From: Tangfeifania sp.
GTDB taxonomy: Bacteria > Bacteroidota > Bacteroidia > Bacteroidales > Prolixibacteraceae
DNA: 19,932 bases
Reading direction: 5' to 3'
NCBI GenBank assembly: GCA_018400515.1
Contig: JAGYMR010000027.1
Coordinates: 1-19,932 of the forward strand
The position numbers were made by a program, and so were the translations under genes. The stretch's first letter is position 1; every line of letters starts with the position of its first letter. This document shows positions 8,302 through 16,412 of the stretch, piece by piece. The notes under the pieces were generated by a model. That model made no database searches. It was given only the letters and a program-made list of their open reading frames with translations, and was not told the origin of the DNA.

Positions 8302-10428
8302 ATGGCAACGTTACAAACAATCAGAACAAAAGCAGGGTTACTGGTAGCAATTGTAATCGGAATTTCACTGGCTGCATTCATCCTGGGCGATTTATTAAGA
8401 GGAGGAAGCTCGATTCTCCAGGGAGACCGGCTCGAAATCGGTGAAGTTGAAGGGAAGTCCATCAAATACCCCGAATTTCAGCAGGAGGTTGAAGAGCTGG
8501 GGGAAATTTACCGGATGAACAACCCGGAGAACCAGTTGGATGAAAGAACCTGGGTGGAAGTAAGGGAACAAACCTGGCAAAACACCGTTCGCCAGATTAT
8601 TATGGGAGAGGTTTATGATGATCTGGGGGTTGCGGTCAGTGCTGAAGAGTTATTTGATATGCTTCAGGGATCCAACCTGCACCCCATTGTTCAGCAATTA
8701 TTCAGAAACCCCAATACGGGGCAGGTTGACCGTAGTGCGGTGGTTCGTTTCCTGAAAAACCTGGATTCGGGCGGCGTGGCTCCCGAGCAGCGTGATTATT
8801 GGCTGTACCTTGAAGATCAGATCGTAAAGGAACGCATTCAGAACAAGTACAATACCCTGGTCGGGAAGGGCCTTTTTGTAACCAGCAATGAAGCGCAAAG
8901 AAGCTTGCAACAAAAAAACAAAAGAATCAATTTTGACTATATCCTGCTGCGCTACAATTCAATCCCCGATAGCCAGGCGGTTATCACCGACAAAGACTTA
9001 AGGAGTTACTACGATTCCCATAAAGAAAATTACAAGCAGGAAAAAAGCCGCACCATTGAATACATTACCTACCCGGTCGAACCCTCCGATGTAGATTATG
9101 AAAAAGCAGAAGAGTGGATCAATGATGCTATTGCCGATTTTTCCTCAGCGTCTGATAATGTGGCATTTGTCAACTCAAATTCCGATGTCGGATTTGACGA
9201 CACTTGGTACAAAGAGGAAGAGCTGTCCGAAGACCTTGCCACATGGGCTTTCAGTCCTAAAACAGAGGTCAACTCCGTTTTTGGTCCCTATTTTGAAGAC
9301 GAAGCGTATAAACTGGCCAAATTACATGCCTCCGAAATGATGCCCGACTCAGTGAAAGCAAGGCACATTCTGTTGCAGGTCAATACCCAGCAGGAGGTAG
9401 CTGCCCAGCAAGCTTTGGCCGACAGCTTAAAAACGGCCATCGAAAATGGCAGCGATTTTGGTACACTTGCCCGGGAGTTCTCAACAGACCAGGGATCTGC
9501 AGTTCAGGGAGGAGACCTGGGTTGGTTTGGACGGGGACAAATGGTTGAACCGTTTGAAAAAGCGGCTTTTAATAATGACGTCAATGAAGTCTCTGTTGTT
9601 ACTTCACAGTTTGGAATCCATATCATACAAACAACGGAACGGGGAAAATTAACCCCCCAGGTCCAGGTGGCCACGCTTGTCAGACAAGTAGTGCCCAGCA
9701 CCCAGACCTACCAGAACGTTTATGCAGAAGCCAGCAAATTTGCCGGAAATAATACCAGCAAGGAAGCTTTTGATGCCGCCGCCGAAGAACAGGGTTTAAA
9801 TAAAGAAACCGCCACCCTGGGAGAAAACGACCGGCGGGGCGGAAACCTTGAAAATTCACGTTCACTGGTCCGGGCAGCATATGATTCAAAGGTGGGTGAA
9901 CTCATTGAAGATCCGCAGGGATCAACCATTTTCGACCTGGGCGACAACTTTGTAATCGCCACCCTTGTTTCGGCTACTGAAGAAGGCTTTGCTGACTTTG
10001 AGGATGTGAGGGAACGGCTTGTGCTCAACGTGATCAGGGAGAAGAAAGGGACCCTGCTGGCCGAAAAAATGAAGAAAGCCATGGAAGAGGCATCATCGAT
10101 CGAAGCGCTGGCAAATGAACTGGGGACAACCGTCGAAAATGCTTCCAATATTCACTTTAATTCATTTCAGATCCCGGAGGTGGGTATGGAGCCGAAGGTT
10201 ATCGGAACTGCTGCGGGACTGGAACCCGATTTACTTTCAGAACCTGTCATCGGAAACAAAGGCGTATTTGCCCTTCAGGTGACATCGGTCAGTGAAGAAG
10301 ATGCGGAGGATTTTGAGGAAGAGCGTTTACGCCTTGACCAGGAACTAACGGCCAGGGCAGCCTCACAAGCCTACCGGGCGCACAGGGAAGTATCTGAAAT
10401 CACAGATAAACGATCCAAATTTTATTAA
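8302..10428 (+). CDS. PpiD/SurA-type periplasmic peptidyl-prolyl cis-trans isomerase
   Basis: A membrane-anchored folding chaperone for proteins crossing the periplasm, probably outer-membrane proteins. A single N-terminal membrane helix spans about residues 11-29 (AGLLVAIVIGISLAAFIL). It is followed by a SurA-N/PpiD-like chaperone region (EVEGKSIKYPEFQQEVEELG, then the helical segment near TWQNTVRQIIMGE). One parvulin/rotamase domain lies at about residues 353-446, with the family signatures ARHILLQV, GSDFGTLAREFSTD, GGDLGWFGRGQMVEPFEKAAF and SQFGIHIIQ. The long C-terminal part (about 260 residues) resembles the C-terminal region of PpiD. The 708 aa length suits Bacteroidota members. The ATG at 8302 has an A-rich leader without a strong ribosome site. 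A strong terminator follows 27 bases after the stop, so the gene appears monocistronic. Confidence 0.88.
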   Translation: MATLQTIRTKAGLLVAIVIGISLAAFILGDLLRGGSSILQGDRLEIGEVEGKSIKYPEFQQEVEELGEIYRMNNPENQLDERTWVEVREQTWQNTVRQIIMGEVYDDLGVAVSAEELFDMLQGSNLHPIVQQLFRNPNTGQVDRSAVVRFLKNLDSGGVAPEQRDYWLYLEDQIVKERIQNKYNTLVGKGLFVTSNEAQRSLQQKNKRINFDYILLRYNSIPDSQAVITDKDLRSYYDSHKENYKQEKSRTIEYITYPVEPSDVDYEKAEEWINDAIADFSSASDNVAFVNSNSDVGFDDTWYKEEELSEDLATWAFSPKTEVNSVFGPYFEDEAYKLAKLHASEMMPDSVKARHILLQVNTQQEVAAQQALADSLKTAIENGSDFGTLAREFSTDQGSAVQGGDLGWFGRGQMVEPFEKAAFNNDVNEVSVVTSQFGIHIIQTTERGKLTPQVQVATLVRQVVPSTQTYQNVYAEASKFAGNNTSKEAFDAAAEEQGLNKETATLGENDRRGGNLENSRSLVRAAYDSKVGELIEDPQGSTIFDLGDNFVIATLVSATEEGFADFEDVRERLVLNVIREKKGTLLAEKMKKAMEEASSIEALANELGTTVENASNIHFNSFQIPEVGMEPKVIGTAAGLEPDLLSEPVIGNKGVFALQVTSVSEEDAEDFEEERLRLDQELTARAASQAYRAHREVSEITDKRSKFY

Positions 10429-10455
10429 AAGAATAATGCACCCGCCAGGATGCAG

Positions 10456-10492
10456 AAAAAGAGTTGCCCGGCCAGCGGGCAGCTCTTTTTTT
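10456..10492 (+). terminator. Rho-independent terminator after the isomerase gene
   Basis: AGAGTTGCCCG (10460-10470) pairs with CGGGCAGCTCT (10476-10486) with only one G-T wobble, around the 5-base loop GCCAG. The stem extends through A-T pairs and ends in a run of seven T (10486-10492). Because it lies inside the in-frame 5' extension of gpmI, it also argues that gpmI starts further down. Confidence 0.9.
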
Positions 10493-10541
10493 ATTCCCTT
10501 CCAAAAAAATTTGTTAAATCCTTTCATGTAGCGACAGATTC

Positions 10542-10573
10542 TTTTACAATTGATTCAAAAAAAGATACTTTTG
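10542..10573 (+). promoter_or_regulatory. Promoter for gpmI
   Basis: TACTTTTG (10566-10573) is a perfect TAnnTTTG box, and TTTT (10542-10545) lies 20 bases upstream in the -33 position with one mismatch. Transcription would begin near 10579, giving a short A-rich leader before the ATG at 10597. It sits between the preceding terminator and gpmI, as expected. Confidence 0.6.
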
Positions 10574-10596
10574 TTATCAAAGAAAAAAAAAGAACT

Positions 10597-12129
10597 ATGA
10601 CAGATAGTAAACGAACATTATTGATGATCCTGGACGGATGGGGAATTGGAGATGGTTCGAAACGCGACATTGTTTCCCAGGCTCCGACACCCTTTTTTGA
10701 TTCACTCATGGAAAAATATCCCCACTCCCAATTGCTTGCATCAGGCGAGAATGTGGGATTGCCCGAGGGACAGATGGGAAATTCGGAAGTCGGTCACCTG
10801 AACATCGGAGCCGGCAGGGTGCTTTACCAGGACATGGTAAAGATCAGCAGGGCCATAAAAGATAAATCGCTTTGGAAGAACCCGCAAATTGTGAAGGCCT
10901 GCAACTATGCCAAAGAGAACAACAAAAAAATTCACCTCATCGGGTTAATAGGTCCCGGCGGCGTGCATTCATTAAGTTCACACATGATTGCCCTCAGCCA
11001 GATTGCCACCGACATGGGCGTTAAAGATGTTTTTATTCATGGCCTGACCGACGGCCGCGATACCGATCCCCGTTCGGGCTACGGCTTTATTCAAAACGAT
11101 CTGAAAGCACTGGAATCAACCAACGCCCGGTTTGCATCGCTCATTGGCCGCTATTACGGCATGGATCGCGACAAAAACTGGGACCGGATGAAACTGGCTT
11201 ACGATTTATATACCGGGGGAAAAGGGAAAAAAGCAACCGATATTCTGAAGGCGGTGCAGGAGTCATACGATGACGGCATCACCGATGAATTCATGAAACC
11301 CATTGTCATGGTAAAGGATGATGGCCGTCCGGTAGCCACCATTGAAACGGGGGACGTCGTTATTTGTTTCAATTTTCGTACCGACCGCCTCCGGCAAACC
11401 ACCATCGCTTTCACTCAGGAAGACCTTCCCGATTACGGGATGAAAACCATGGATTTGCAGTGGTACACCATGACGAATTACAAAGCGGACTTTAAAGGCA
11501 TCCATGTCATTTTTGACAAGGAAAATGTGGCCAACACCATGGGGGAGGTCGTTTCAAAGGCCGGCTTAAAACAGATCCGCATTGCCGAAACAGAAAAGTA
11601 TGCCCACGTAACCTTCTTTTTCAGCGGAGGCAGGGAAGAAAAATTTGATGGAGAAGACCGCATTCTCATCCAGTCACCAAGAGTCCCCACCTATGATCTT
11701 CAGCCCGAAATGTCGGCACCCGGTGTGAAAGATGCCATCATTCCCAAACTAAAAAACAAAGAAGCGGATTTTGTCTGCCTCAATTTTGCCAATGGTGACA
11801 TGGTCGGGCACACAGGTGTCTATGAAGCTATATATAAAGCCATCCAGGCGGTGGACCAATGTGCCGGGGAGGTAGTTAGCGCAGCCCTGGAAAATGATTA
11901 CGACGTATTAATAATTGCCGATCACGGGAATGCCGACAATGCTGTAAATCCAGATGGTTCCGAAAATACGGCCCATTCGCTGAACCCGGTGCCCTGTATT
12001 CTGGTGAGCAATGATAAAACCCGGGTAAAACTGGATAACGGAATCCTGGCGGATGTGGCGCCAACACTGCTTGCGATCATGGGTCTGGAAGTTCCGGAGG
12101 AGATGACGGGTAAAAATCTAATAAAATAA
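10597..12129 (+). CDS. gpmI: 2,3-bisphosphoglycerate-independent phosphoglycerate mutase
   Basis: It interconverts 3- and 2-phosphoglycerate in glycolysis and gluconeogenesis through a phosphoserine intermediate, using two Mn ions. The frame is open from 10450, but that extension contains a terminator and a promoter. ATG 10597 gives 510 aa, the normal length, beginning MTDSKRTLLMILDGWG. Asp13 (in ILDGWG) and Ser63 (in GQMGNSEVGHLNIGAGR) are the expected first metal ligand and the phosphorylated serine. Other family blocks are GLIGPGGVHS, HGLTDGRDTDPRSG, GRYYGMDRDKNWDR, FNFRTDRLRQ, ETEKYAHVTFFFSGG, the metal-binding FANGDMVGHTG and IADHGNADN. A DUF3109 gene follows after two bases. Confidence 0.96.
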   Translation: MTDSKRTLLMILDGWGIGDGSKRDIVSQAPTPFFDSLMEKYPHSQLLASGENVGLPEGQMGNSEVGHLNIGAGRVLYQDMVKISRAIKDKSLWKNPQIVKACNYAKENNKKIHLIGLIGPGGVHSLSSHMIALSQIATDMGVKDVFIHGLTDGRDTDPRSGYGFIQNDLKALESTNARFASLIGRYYGMDRDKNWDRMKLAYDLYTGGKGKKATDILKAVQESYDDGITDEFMKPIVMVKDDGRPVATIETGDVVICFNFRTDRLRQTTIAFTQEDLPDYGMKTMDLQWYTMTNYKADFKGIHVIFDKENVANTMGEVVSKAGLKQIRIAETEKYAHVTFFFSGGREEKFDGEDRILIQSPRVPTYDLQPEMSAPGVKDAIIPKLKNKEADFVCLNFANGDMVGHTGVYEAIYKAIQAVDQCAGEVVSAALENDYDVLIIADHGNADNAVNPDGSENTAHSLNPVPCILVSNDKTRVKLDNGILADVAPTLLAIMGLEVPEEMTGKNLIK

Positions 12130-12131
12130 CC

Positions 12132-12716
12132 ATGATTGAGATAGGTCGCACCATCATTAGCCGCGATGTTTTTGAAAAAAAATTCGTCTGCGACCTGAAA
12201 AAATGCAAAGGGGCTTGTTGCATTGAAGGTCAATCAGGTGCACCCTTATCAACCAACGAAGCTAAAATCATTGAACAGGAATATCCCCGCTTTAAAAAAT
12301 ACCTGTCCCGCATCCACCAGAAAGAAATTCAAAAACAGGGATTTTCCACCACCGATAAAGATGGGGATCTGGTAACCCCCTTGGTGAAAGGGAAACAGTG
12401 TGTCTTTTCGTACTATGACGAAGAAGGAATCCTGAAGTGCAGCATTGAAAAAGCCTTCCTGGCAGGAGAAGTGGCTTTCAAGAAACCCATCTCCTGTCAC
12501 CTCTTCCCCCTTCGCATCAAAGAATATAAACGTTTCGATGCCGTTAATTACGAAAAACTGGATATTTGCAAACCAGGGGAGGCACTTGGGGAAAAACTTG
12601 ATATTCCGCTCTACCGGTTTTTAAAAGATGCACTCATCCGTAAATACGGAAAGGAGTGGTATACTGAAATAGAAATGGCAGCTGAATATCTGGAAAAAAA
12701 CAAATTGCTGCAGTAA
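12132..12716 (+). CDS. DUF3109 family cysteine-rich protein, probably metal or Fe-S binding
   Basis: The 194 aa product has no signal peptide or membrane segment. Eight cysteines stand out: C20, C25, C29 and C30 in the block FVCDLKKCKGACC, then C90 (GKQCVF), C103 (LKCSIE), C122 (ISCHLFPLRI) and C146 (LDICKPGE). This is the pattern of the DUF3109 family, related to the YkgJ/UPF0153 zinc- or iron-binding group (CxxxxCxxxCC followed by spaced single cysteines with CxLFP-like contexts). The biochemical role is unknown. It begins two bases after the gpmI stop and is surely co-transcribed with it. A hairpin at 12743-12790 closes the unit. Confidence 0.85.
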   Translation: MIEIGRTIISRDVFEKKFVCDLKKCKGACCIEGQSGAPLSTNEAKIIEQEYPRFKKYLSRIHQKEIQKQGFSTTDKDGDLVTPLVKGKQCVFSYYDEEGILKCSIEKAFLAGEVAFKKPISCHLFPLRIKEYKRFDAVNYEKLDICKPGEALGEKLDIPLYRFLKDALIRKYGKEWYTEIEMAAEYLEKNKLLQ

Positions 12717-12742
12717 AAGGGGCTTTTCGGTTCTGCCCGATC

Positions 12743-12790
12743 CAAAAAAAGGAGCCCCCCGCAAACCAGGGGTCCCCTTTAAATATTTTA
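12743..12790. terminator. Bidirectional terminator between convergent DUF3109 and ferredoxin genes
   Basis: A hairpin with AAAGG...CCCC on the left (12748-12758) and GGGG...CCTTT on the right (12769-12780), with a small internal mismatch and a loop of about 10 bases. A-run 12744-12750 gives a T-run for the minus-strand ferredoxin transcript, so the fit is better on minus; on plus the tail is CTTTAAATATTTT. Confidence 0.6.
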
Positions 12791-12829
12791 CCCATCATCA
12801 GAAGTTTCACTCCAGGGGAAATCATTCAT

Positions 12830-13090
<261 letters not shown>

Positions 13091-13132
13091 TTATTCGTTA
13101 ATATTTTCAATGCTTTATGAAAACTCCGATAA

Positions 13133-13166
13133 CAAACATAAATTTTATAAAAAGCTTTCTTAAAAA
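13133..13166 (-). promoter_or_regulatory. Promoter for the ferredoxin gene
   Basis: On the minus strand TATGTTTG (13140-13133) is a perfect TAnnTTTG box. A T-run (13166-13162) stands 21-22 bases upstream, giving TTTT in place of TTTG. The predicted leader to the ATG is about 50 bases. Confidence 0.5.
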
Positions 13167-13179
13167 CTCCTTTGCCTCT

Positions 13180-13190
13180 TGATATTATCA
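13180..13190. promoter_or_regulatory. Short palindrome upstream of the ferredoxin promoter
   Basis: TGATA-T-TATCA is a perfect 11-base inverted repeat, embedded in TTGATATTATCAG. It resembles an FNR box (TTGAT-N4-ATCAA) but the half-sites are one base closer and the last base differs. It is centred roughly 55-60 bases upstream of the predicted ferredoxin transcription start, a position common for class I activators. Chance occurrence in A+T-rich DNA is possible. Confidence 0.2.
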
Positions 13191-13471
13191 GTCATTAATC
13201 ACGAAAGATAATAAACATATTCTCATAATACAAATATTTCCTGCACAAAATTTCAACGGCCAAAACCAACCATTCAAAGATGCCTCCGGACTATTTTCCA
13301 GTGTTTCTGTACCCGGTTTGAGAAAAAAAACAGGAACACCCTATAATAGAGAAGCACATGCTTTTGCCCCTTAAAAAACACTATTCTTCTCATAAATATA
13401 AGGAAGATTTGTCAGAATGCAAGAAGTTTCCGCCCACGAAAAGATCATTAATGGTCCCCGGCTTTTCCAGA

Positions 13472-14161
13472 TCACCCCCTGCTTGCAATGGCTTCAAGCT
13501 TTTCTATATTGGTAATTTTAATATCTTTTCCCCGGAGTTCAAGCAATCCCTCTTTTTCAAATTCTTTAATAAATTTCACAGCACTTTCCAGGGTAATGGA
13601 GGCGAAGCCGGCGATTTCCTGCCGGGATAAATGGTAAAAAACATCATCGCCAAACTCCCCCGATGACAAATAGAGCAGGGCCGACGCCAGTTTACCCCTC
13701 ATTTGCTTCGAAGAAATGTTTTGTATGATCTCCAGATAACGGGTTTCATTCCTGCAATTCCGGGTAGTTATCCGAACCGAGAAATCGGTATTCTTCAGCA
13801 ATAATTTCTTTATCGCCTCTTTTTCAATCATGCAAATGGTGGTATTTTTTACAGCCACTGCGGAATAGTTGTACAGATCAGCACCAAAAAGGGAGGAAAA
13901 AGCCAGAAAATCTCCCGGCCTAGCCAAACGGATGTTCAACTGTTTTGTCCTGGCCGTCTGCAAATAAACCCTTACAAGTCCCTCCAGAATATAGATGACG
14001 GAGGGAGCAAATGCCCCCTGTTTAAACAGGGTTTCTCCTTTCAAATAGGAAACGCGGGTCTTCCTGCTGTTTATAAAATCCAGCTGATCCGGGTACAAAA
14101 GCTGGAAACACCCCGACAATTTTTCGCATTTCCTGCAATTTATTTTTTTATCTCCTTCCAA
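13472..14161 (-). CDS. Crp/Fnr family transcription regulator with FNR-like cysteine pattern
   Basis: The 229 aa protein has a cyclic-nucleotide-binding-type beta-roll at about residues 35-120 (FKQGAFAPSVIYILEGLVRVY, RPGDFLAFSSLFG), a dimer helix, and a winged-helix DNA-binding domain at about 150-220 (LSRQEIAGFASITLESAVKFIKEFEKEGLL). Cysteines C9-x2-C12-x5-C18 repeat the spacing of the E. coli FNR ligands C20, C23 and C29, and C110 (TTICMIEKE) lies where FNR has C122. A [4Fe-4S] oxygen or redox sensor is therefore plausible. In the recognition helix, Glu192 matches FNR Glu209, but Val195 and Lys196 replace Ser212 and Arg213, so the DNA site may differ. The start is unusual: the only in-frame upstream candidate near the domain is TTG at 14161, with no ATG before the TGA at 14255-14257; an AAGGAG just inside the frame might instead serve a rare ATA at codon 7. 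It is divergent from the flavin oxidoreductase gene. Confidence 0.85.
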   Translation of the reverse strand: MEGDKKINCRKCEKLSGCFQLLYPDQLDFINSRKTRVSYLKGETLFKQGAFAPSVIYILEGLVRVYLQTARTKQLNIRLARPGDFLAFSSLFGADLYNYSAVAVKNTTICMIEKEAIKKLLLKNTDFSVRITTRNCRNETRYLEIIQNISSKQMRGKLASALLYLSSGEFGDDVFYHLSRQEIAGFASITLESAVKFIKEFEKEGLLELRGKDIKITNIEKLEAIASRG

Positions 14162-14354
14162 ACCGTGCGTTATTTTCCGGTTGATAAAATTAAATAAGAT
14201 CCCCCAAAAACAGGAATATTCCAGGATAAAATTAAGGTCTTCAAAAATTTTCGCTCAGAAGGCGTTACAATTTTATAAAAAAAGAGTTATAACATTTCAA
14301 AAAAAAATGCTTCATACGCAAAAGGCTTACCTGTATATCCAGCGGCTTTAAAAG

Positions 14355-14370
14355 TAATTTTGACAAAATT
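14355..14370 (+). promoter_or_regulatory. -7 box and overlapping perfect palindrome before the flavin oxidoreductase gene
   Basis: TAATTTTG (14355-14362) is a perfect TAnnTTTG box 23 bases before the ATG at 14386. Overlapping it, 14356-14370 reads AATTTTG-A-CAAAATT, a perfect 15-base inverted repeat. A regulator bound there would cover the -7 box, so repression would be the simplest model. I see no good TTTG box 19-21 bases upstream, as expected for a promoter that needs an activator or is weak. The divergent Crp/Fnr gene is an obvious candidate regulator, though the palindrome does not have FNR-box geometry. Confidence 0.5.
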
Positions 14371-14385
14371 TTTAAAGTAAATCAA

Positions 14386-16242
14386 ATGAAGACCTTAAAA
14401 AATGAATTTATCATGGCCCCGCTCAAACTGGGCTATGCCAAAGATGGATATGCCCATGAGAGCCACCTCCGTTTTTACAGGGAAAGAAGCCATCATGCCG
14501 GGGCAGTGACGCCCGAACCCTTCTACCTCGATAAGGGCTTAAGGGAACTTCCCGGACAACTGGGAATCGACAACGATGACAAAATTCCCGGGCTCAGGAG
14601 CATTGTTGAGGTACTTCATAAAAACGGTGCCAAAGCAATTGCCCATTTGAATCATCCCGGAAGAATGGCCAATCCTAAAATCCCGGGCAACTTTTTTATT
14701 TCAGCTTCAGCCACCCCTTGCGAAAATGGTGGTGCCCGGCCAGAAGCGATGGACCGCAAAATGATGGAGGAAACCATCGGACTTTTTGTCCGATCGGCCC
14801 AACGGGCAGAGAAAAGCGGGTTTGACTTTATTGAACTGCAGTTTGGTCACGGATATCTGCTTGCACAGTTTCTCTCTCCCTCGGTAAACACACGATCCGA
14901 TAGTTACAACGGCCCTCTGGAACACCGGGCAAAATTTCCGCTTGAAGTACTGACGGCAGTAAAAGAGACTACCGGCATACCTGTTATCGCCCGAATCAGC
15001 GGGGACGAAATGATTCCCGGTGGGTTTCATGTCGACGAGATGATCCGGTTCTCAATGCTTCTTGAAAGCAATGGGGCGGATGCGATTCATATCTCGGCCG
15101 GCTCTTCCTGTTCAACCCCTCCCTGGTTTTTCCAGCACATGTTTGTGCCCAAAGGCAAAACCTGGGAAATGGCAGCACAAATCAAAGAAAAAGTGCATCT
15201 GCCAGTAATATTTGTCGGGCAGATCAATACTCCTGAAGACATTCACTTCCTAAAAAAAGAGTACCAGGCGGAATACCTGGCCATTGGAAGGGCCCTGGTT
15301 GCCGACCCTGATTTCATTGGAAAATTCACAGGACAAATTCCCGGGAATATCCGGCCTTGCCTTGCCTGCTCAGAAGGATGCCTGGGCAATGTCAAACAGG
15401 GAAAAGGAATGGGGTGTGTGGTTAATCCCTATGTAAACAAAGAAATGCCGGACCTGAAAAAGACAGCAACAGAGGAGCATATTGCTGTGACCGGCGGAGG
15501 ACTGGCAGGAATGCAGGCAGCCATTATTCTTAAGCAGCGGGGATTCCAAGTAACCCTTTTTGAAAAAGACAAACTGGGGGGACAGTTTAATTTAGCCTCC
15601 CTGCCACCTAAAAAGAAAAGCCTGAAAAAAATTGTCGATTACTTCTCTGCTGAAATTTCCCGGCTGGAGATCCCTGTAATATATAAAGAGGCAAAAGCCT
15701 CGGATATCAATAACGAAAAGTTTGACCGTACCATTCTGGCAACTGGTGCGATTCCATTAATTCCACCCATAAAAGGATTAAAACAGTATTACTGGACAGA
15801 TTTTCTGGACGATAACCAGTTACCCCGGAATGAAACCGTCTTGATTGTCGGGGGCGGCTTAATTGCACTGGAGATGACTTCGAAACTGATCGACGGGAAC
15901 AATCAGGTGATCATTGTGGAAATGCTGGATGAAATTGGGCGGGGAATGGAGATGCTTGAAAAAGCTCAAACACTGAAAAGAATGGTGGAACATGGGGTGC
16001 AGATTTATAAAAAGCATAAAGCAGTGGAGATTAATGGAAAGGAAGTTTATATCGAAAACGAGCATAACCTGAAAACAAAAATTGAAGGGGTCGATAAAAT
16101 CATTGTTGCCGCGGGCATGAAAAGCTATATCCCCTTTCATCCGGAATCCAGGATACCGGAGTACACTGTCGGAGACGCGAAGTCGGTTGGTAAAGCTGAA
16201 AATGCCATTCACGATGCCTATGACCTGGCCCTGAAGCTTTAA
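14386..16242 (+). CDS. Iron-sulfur flavin oxidoreductase, Old Yellow Enzyme/2,4-dienoyl-CoA reductase family
   Basis: The 618 aa product has three parts. Residues 1-320 form an FMN-binding TIM barrel (IMAPLKLGYA, IAHLNHPGR, FGHGYLLAQFLSPSVNTRSDSYNG, VIARISGDE, IFVGQI, YLAIGRALVADPDF). C325, C328, C332 and C344 (C-x2-C-x3-C-x11-C) are the [4Fe-4S] ligands of this family. From about residue 365 there is an FAD fold (VTGGGLAGMQAA), with an inserted NAD(P)-binding fold near 485 (VLIVGGGLIALEM) and a closing VGDAKS. Relatives reduce unsaturated acyl-CoAs, bile acids or other enoates with NAD(P)H, or demethylate amines. The barrel Tyr (in HGYL) is present, but the His that E. coli FadH has after its GIGW segment appears to be replaced by Ser, so the substrate cannot be assigned. 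The N-terminus is about 10-15 residues shorter than in FadH, and no upstream ATG exists. Confidence 0.85.
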   Translation: MKTLKNEFIMAPLKLGYAKDGYAHESHLRFYRERSHHAGAVTPEPFYLDKGLRELPGQLGIDNDDKIPGLRSIVEVLHKNGAKAIAHLNHPGRMANPKIPGNFFISASATPCENGGARPEAMDRKMMEETIGLFVRSAQRAEKSGFDFIELQFGHGYLLAQFLSPSVNTRSDSYNGPLEHRAKFPLEVLTAVKETTGIPVIARISGDEMIPGGFHVDEMIRFSMLLESNGADAIHISAGSSCSTPPWFFQHMFVPKGKTWEMAAQIKEKVHLPVIFVGQINTPEDIHFLKKEYQAEYLAIGRALVADPDFIGKFTGQIPGNIRPCLACSEGCLGNVKQGKGMGCVVNPYVNKEMPDLKKTATEEHIAVTGGGLAGMQAAIILKQRGFQVTLFEKDKLGGQFNLASLPPKKKSLKKIVDYFSAEISRLEIPVIYKEAKASDINNEKFDRTILATGAIPLIPPIKGLKQYYWTDFLDDNQLPRNETVLIVGGGLIALEMTSKLIDGNNQVIIVEMLDEIGRGMEMLEKAQTLKRMVEHGVQIYKKHKAVEINGKEVYIENEHNLKTKIEGVDKIIVAAGMKSYIPFHPESRIPEYTVGDAKSVGKAENAIHDAYDLALKL

Positions 16243-16342
16243 TTCACTGCCAAAAAGAGAACCTGCCGTTGGTGAATGCAAGGATACGGCATTCGTCCTT
16301 TTGCCTGGTTTATCCACCGGCGATCTTCCCGTACACAACCTC

Positions 16343-16402
16343 AAAAAAAGGGGGGACCTTCCGGAATCATTCCCTTCCCCGGATGGCTGCCCCCTGTTTT
16401 TT
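16343..16402. terminator. Bidirectional terminator between convergent flavoenzyme genes
   Basis: A long inverted repeat: A7G6 at 16343-16355 faces CCCCCTGTTTTTT at 16390-16402, with an inner stem CCTTCCGG (16357-16364) against CCGGATGG (16378-16385) bearing one mismatch. A-runs and T-runs on both flanks suit termination in both directions for the plus-strand gene ending at 16242 and the minus-strand gene ending at 16413. Confidence 0.75.
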
Positions 16403-16412
16403 GAAAGGTCCT

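Noticed and set aside
10450..10596. In-frame 49-codon N-terminal extension of gpmI
   Set aside because: It contains a strong terminator hairpin and a promoter match, and the family length and N-terminal motif fit the ATG at 10597.
13358..13630. Plus-strand 90-codon frame beside the Crp/Fnr gene
   Set aside because: It overlaps the real regulator gene antisense and has no family features.
14360..14365. TTGACA, resembling a sigma-70 -35 box
   Set aside because: No TATAAT-like -10 box lies at the right distance before the ATG, and the TAnnTTTG reading fits the phylum better; the hexamer is part of the palindrome.
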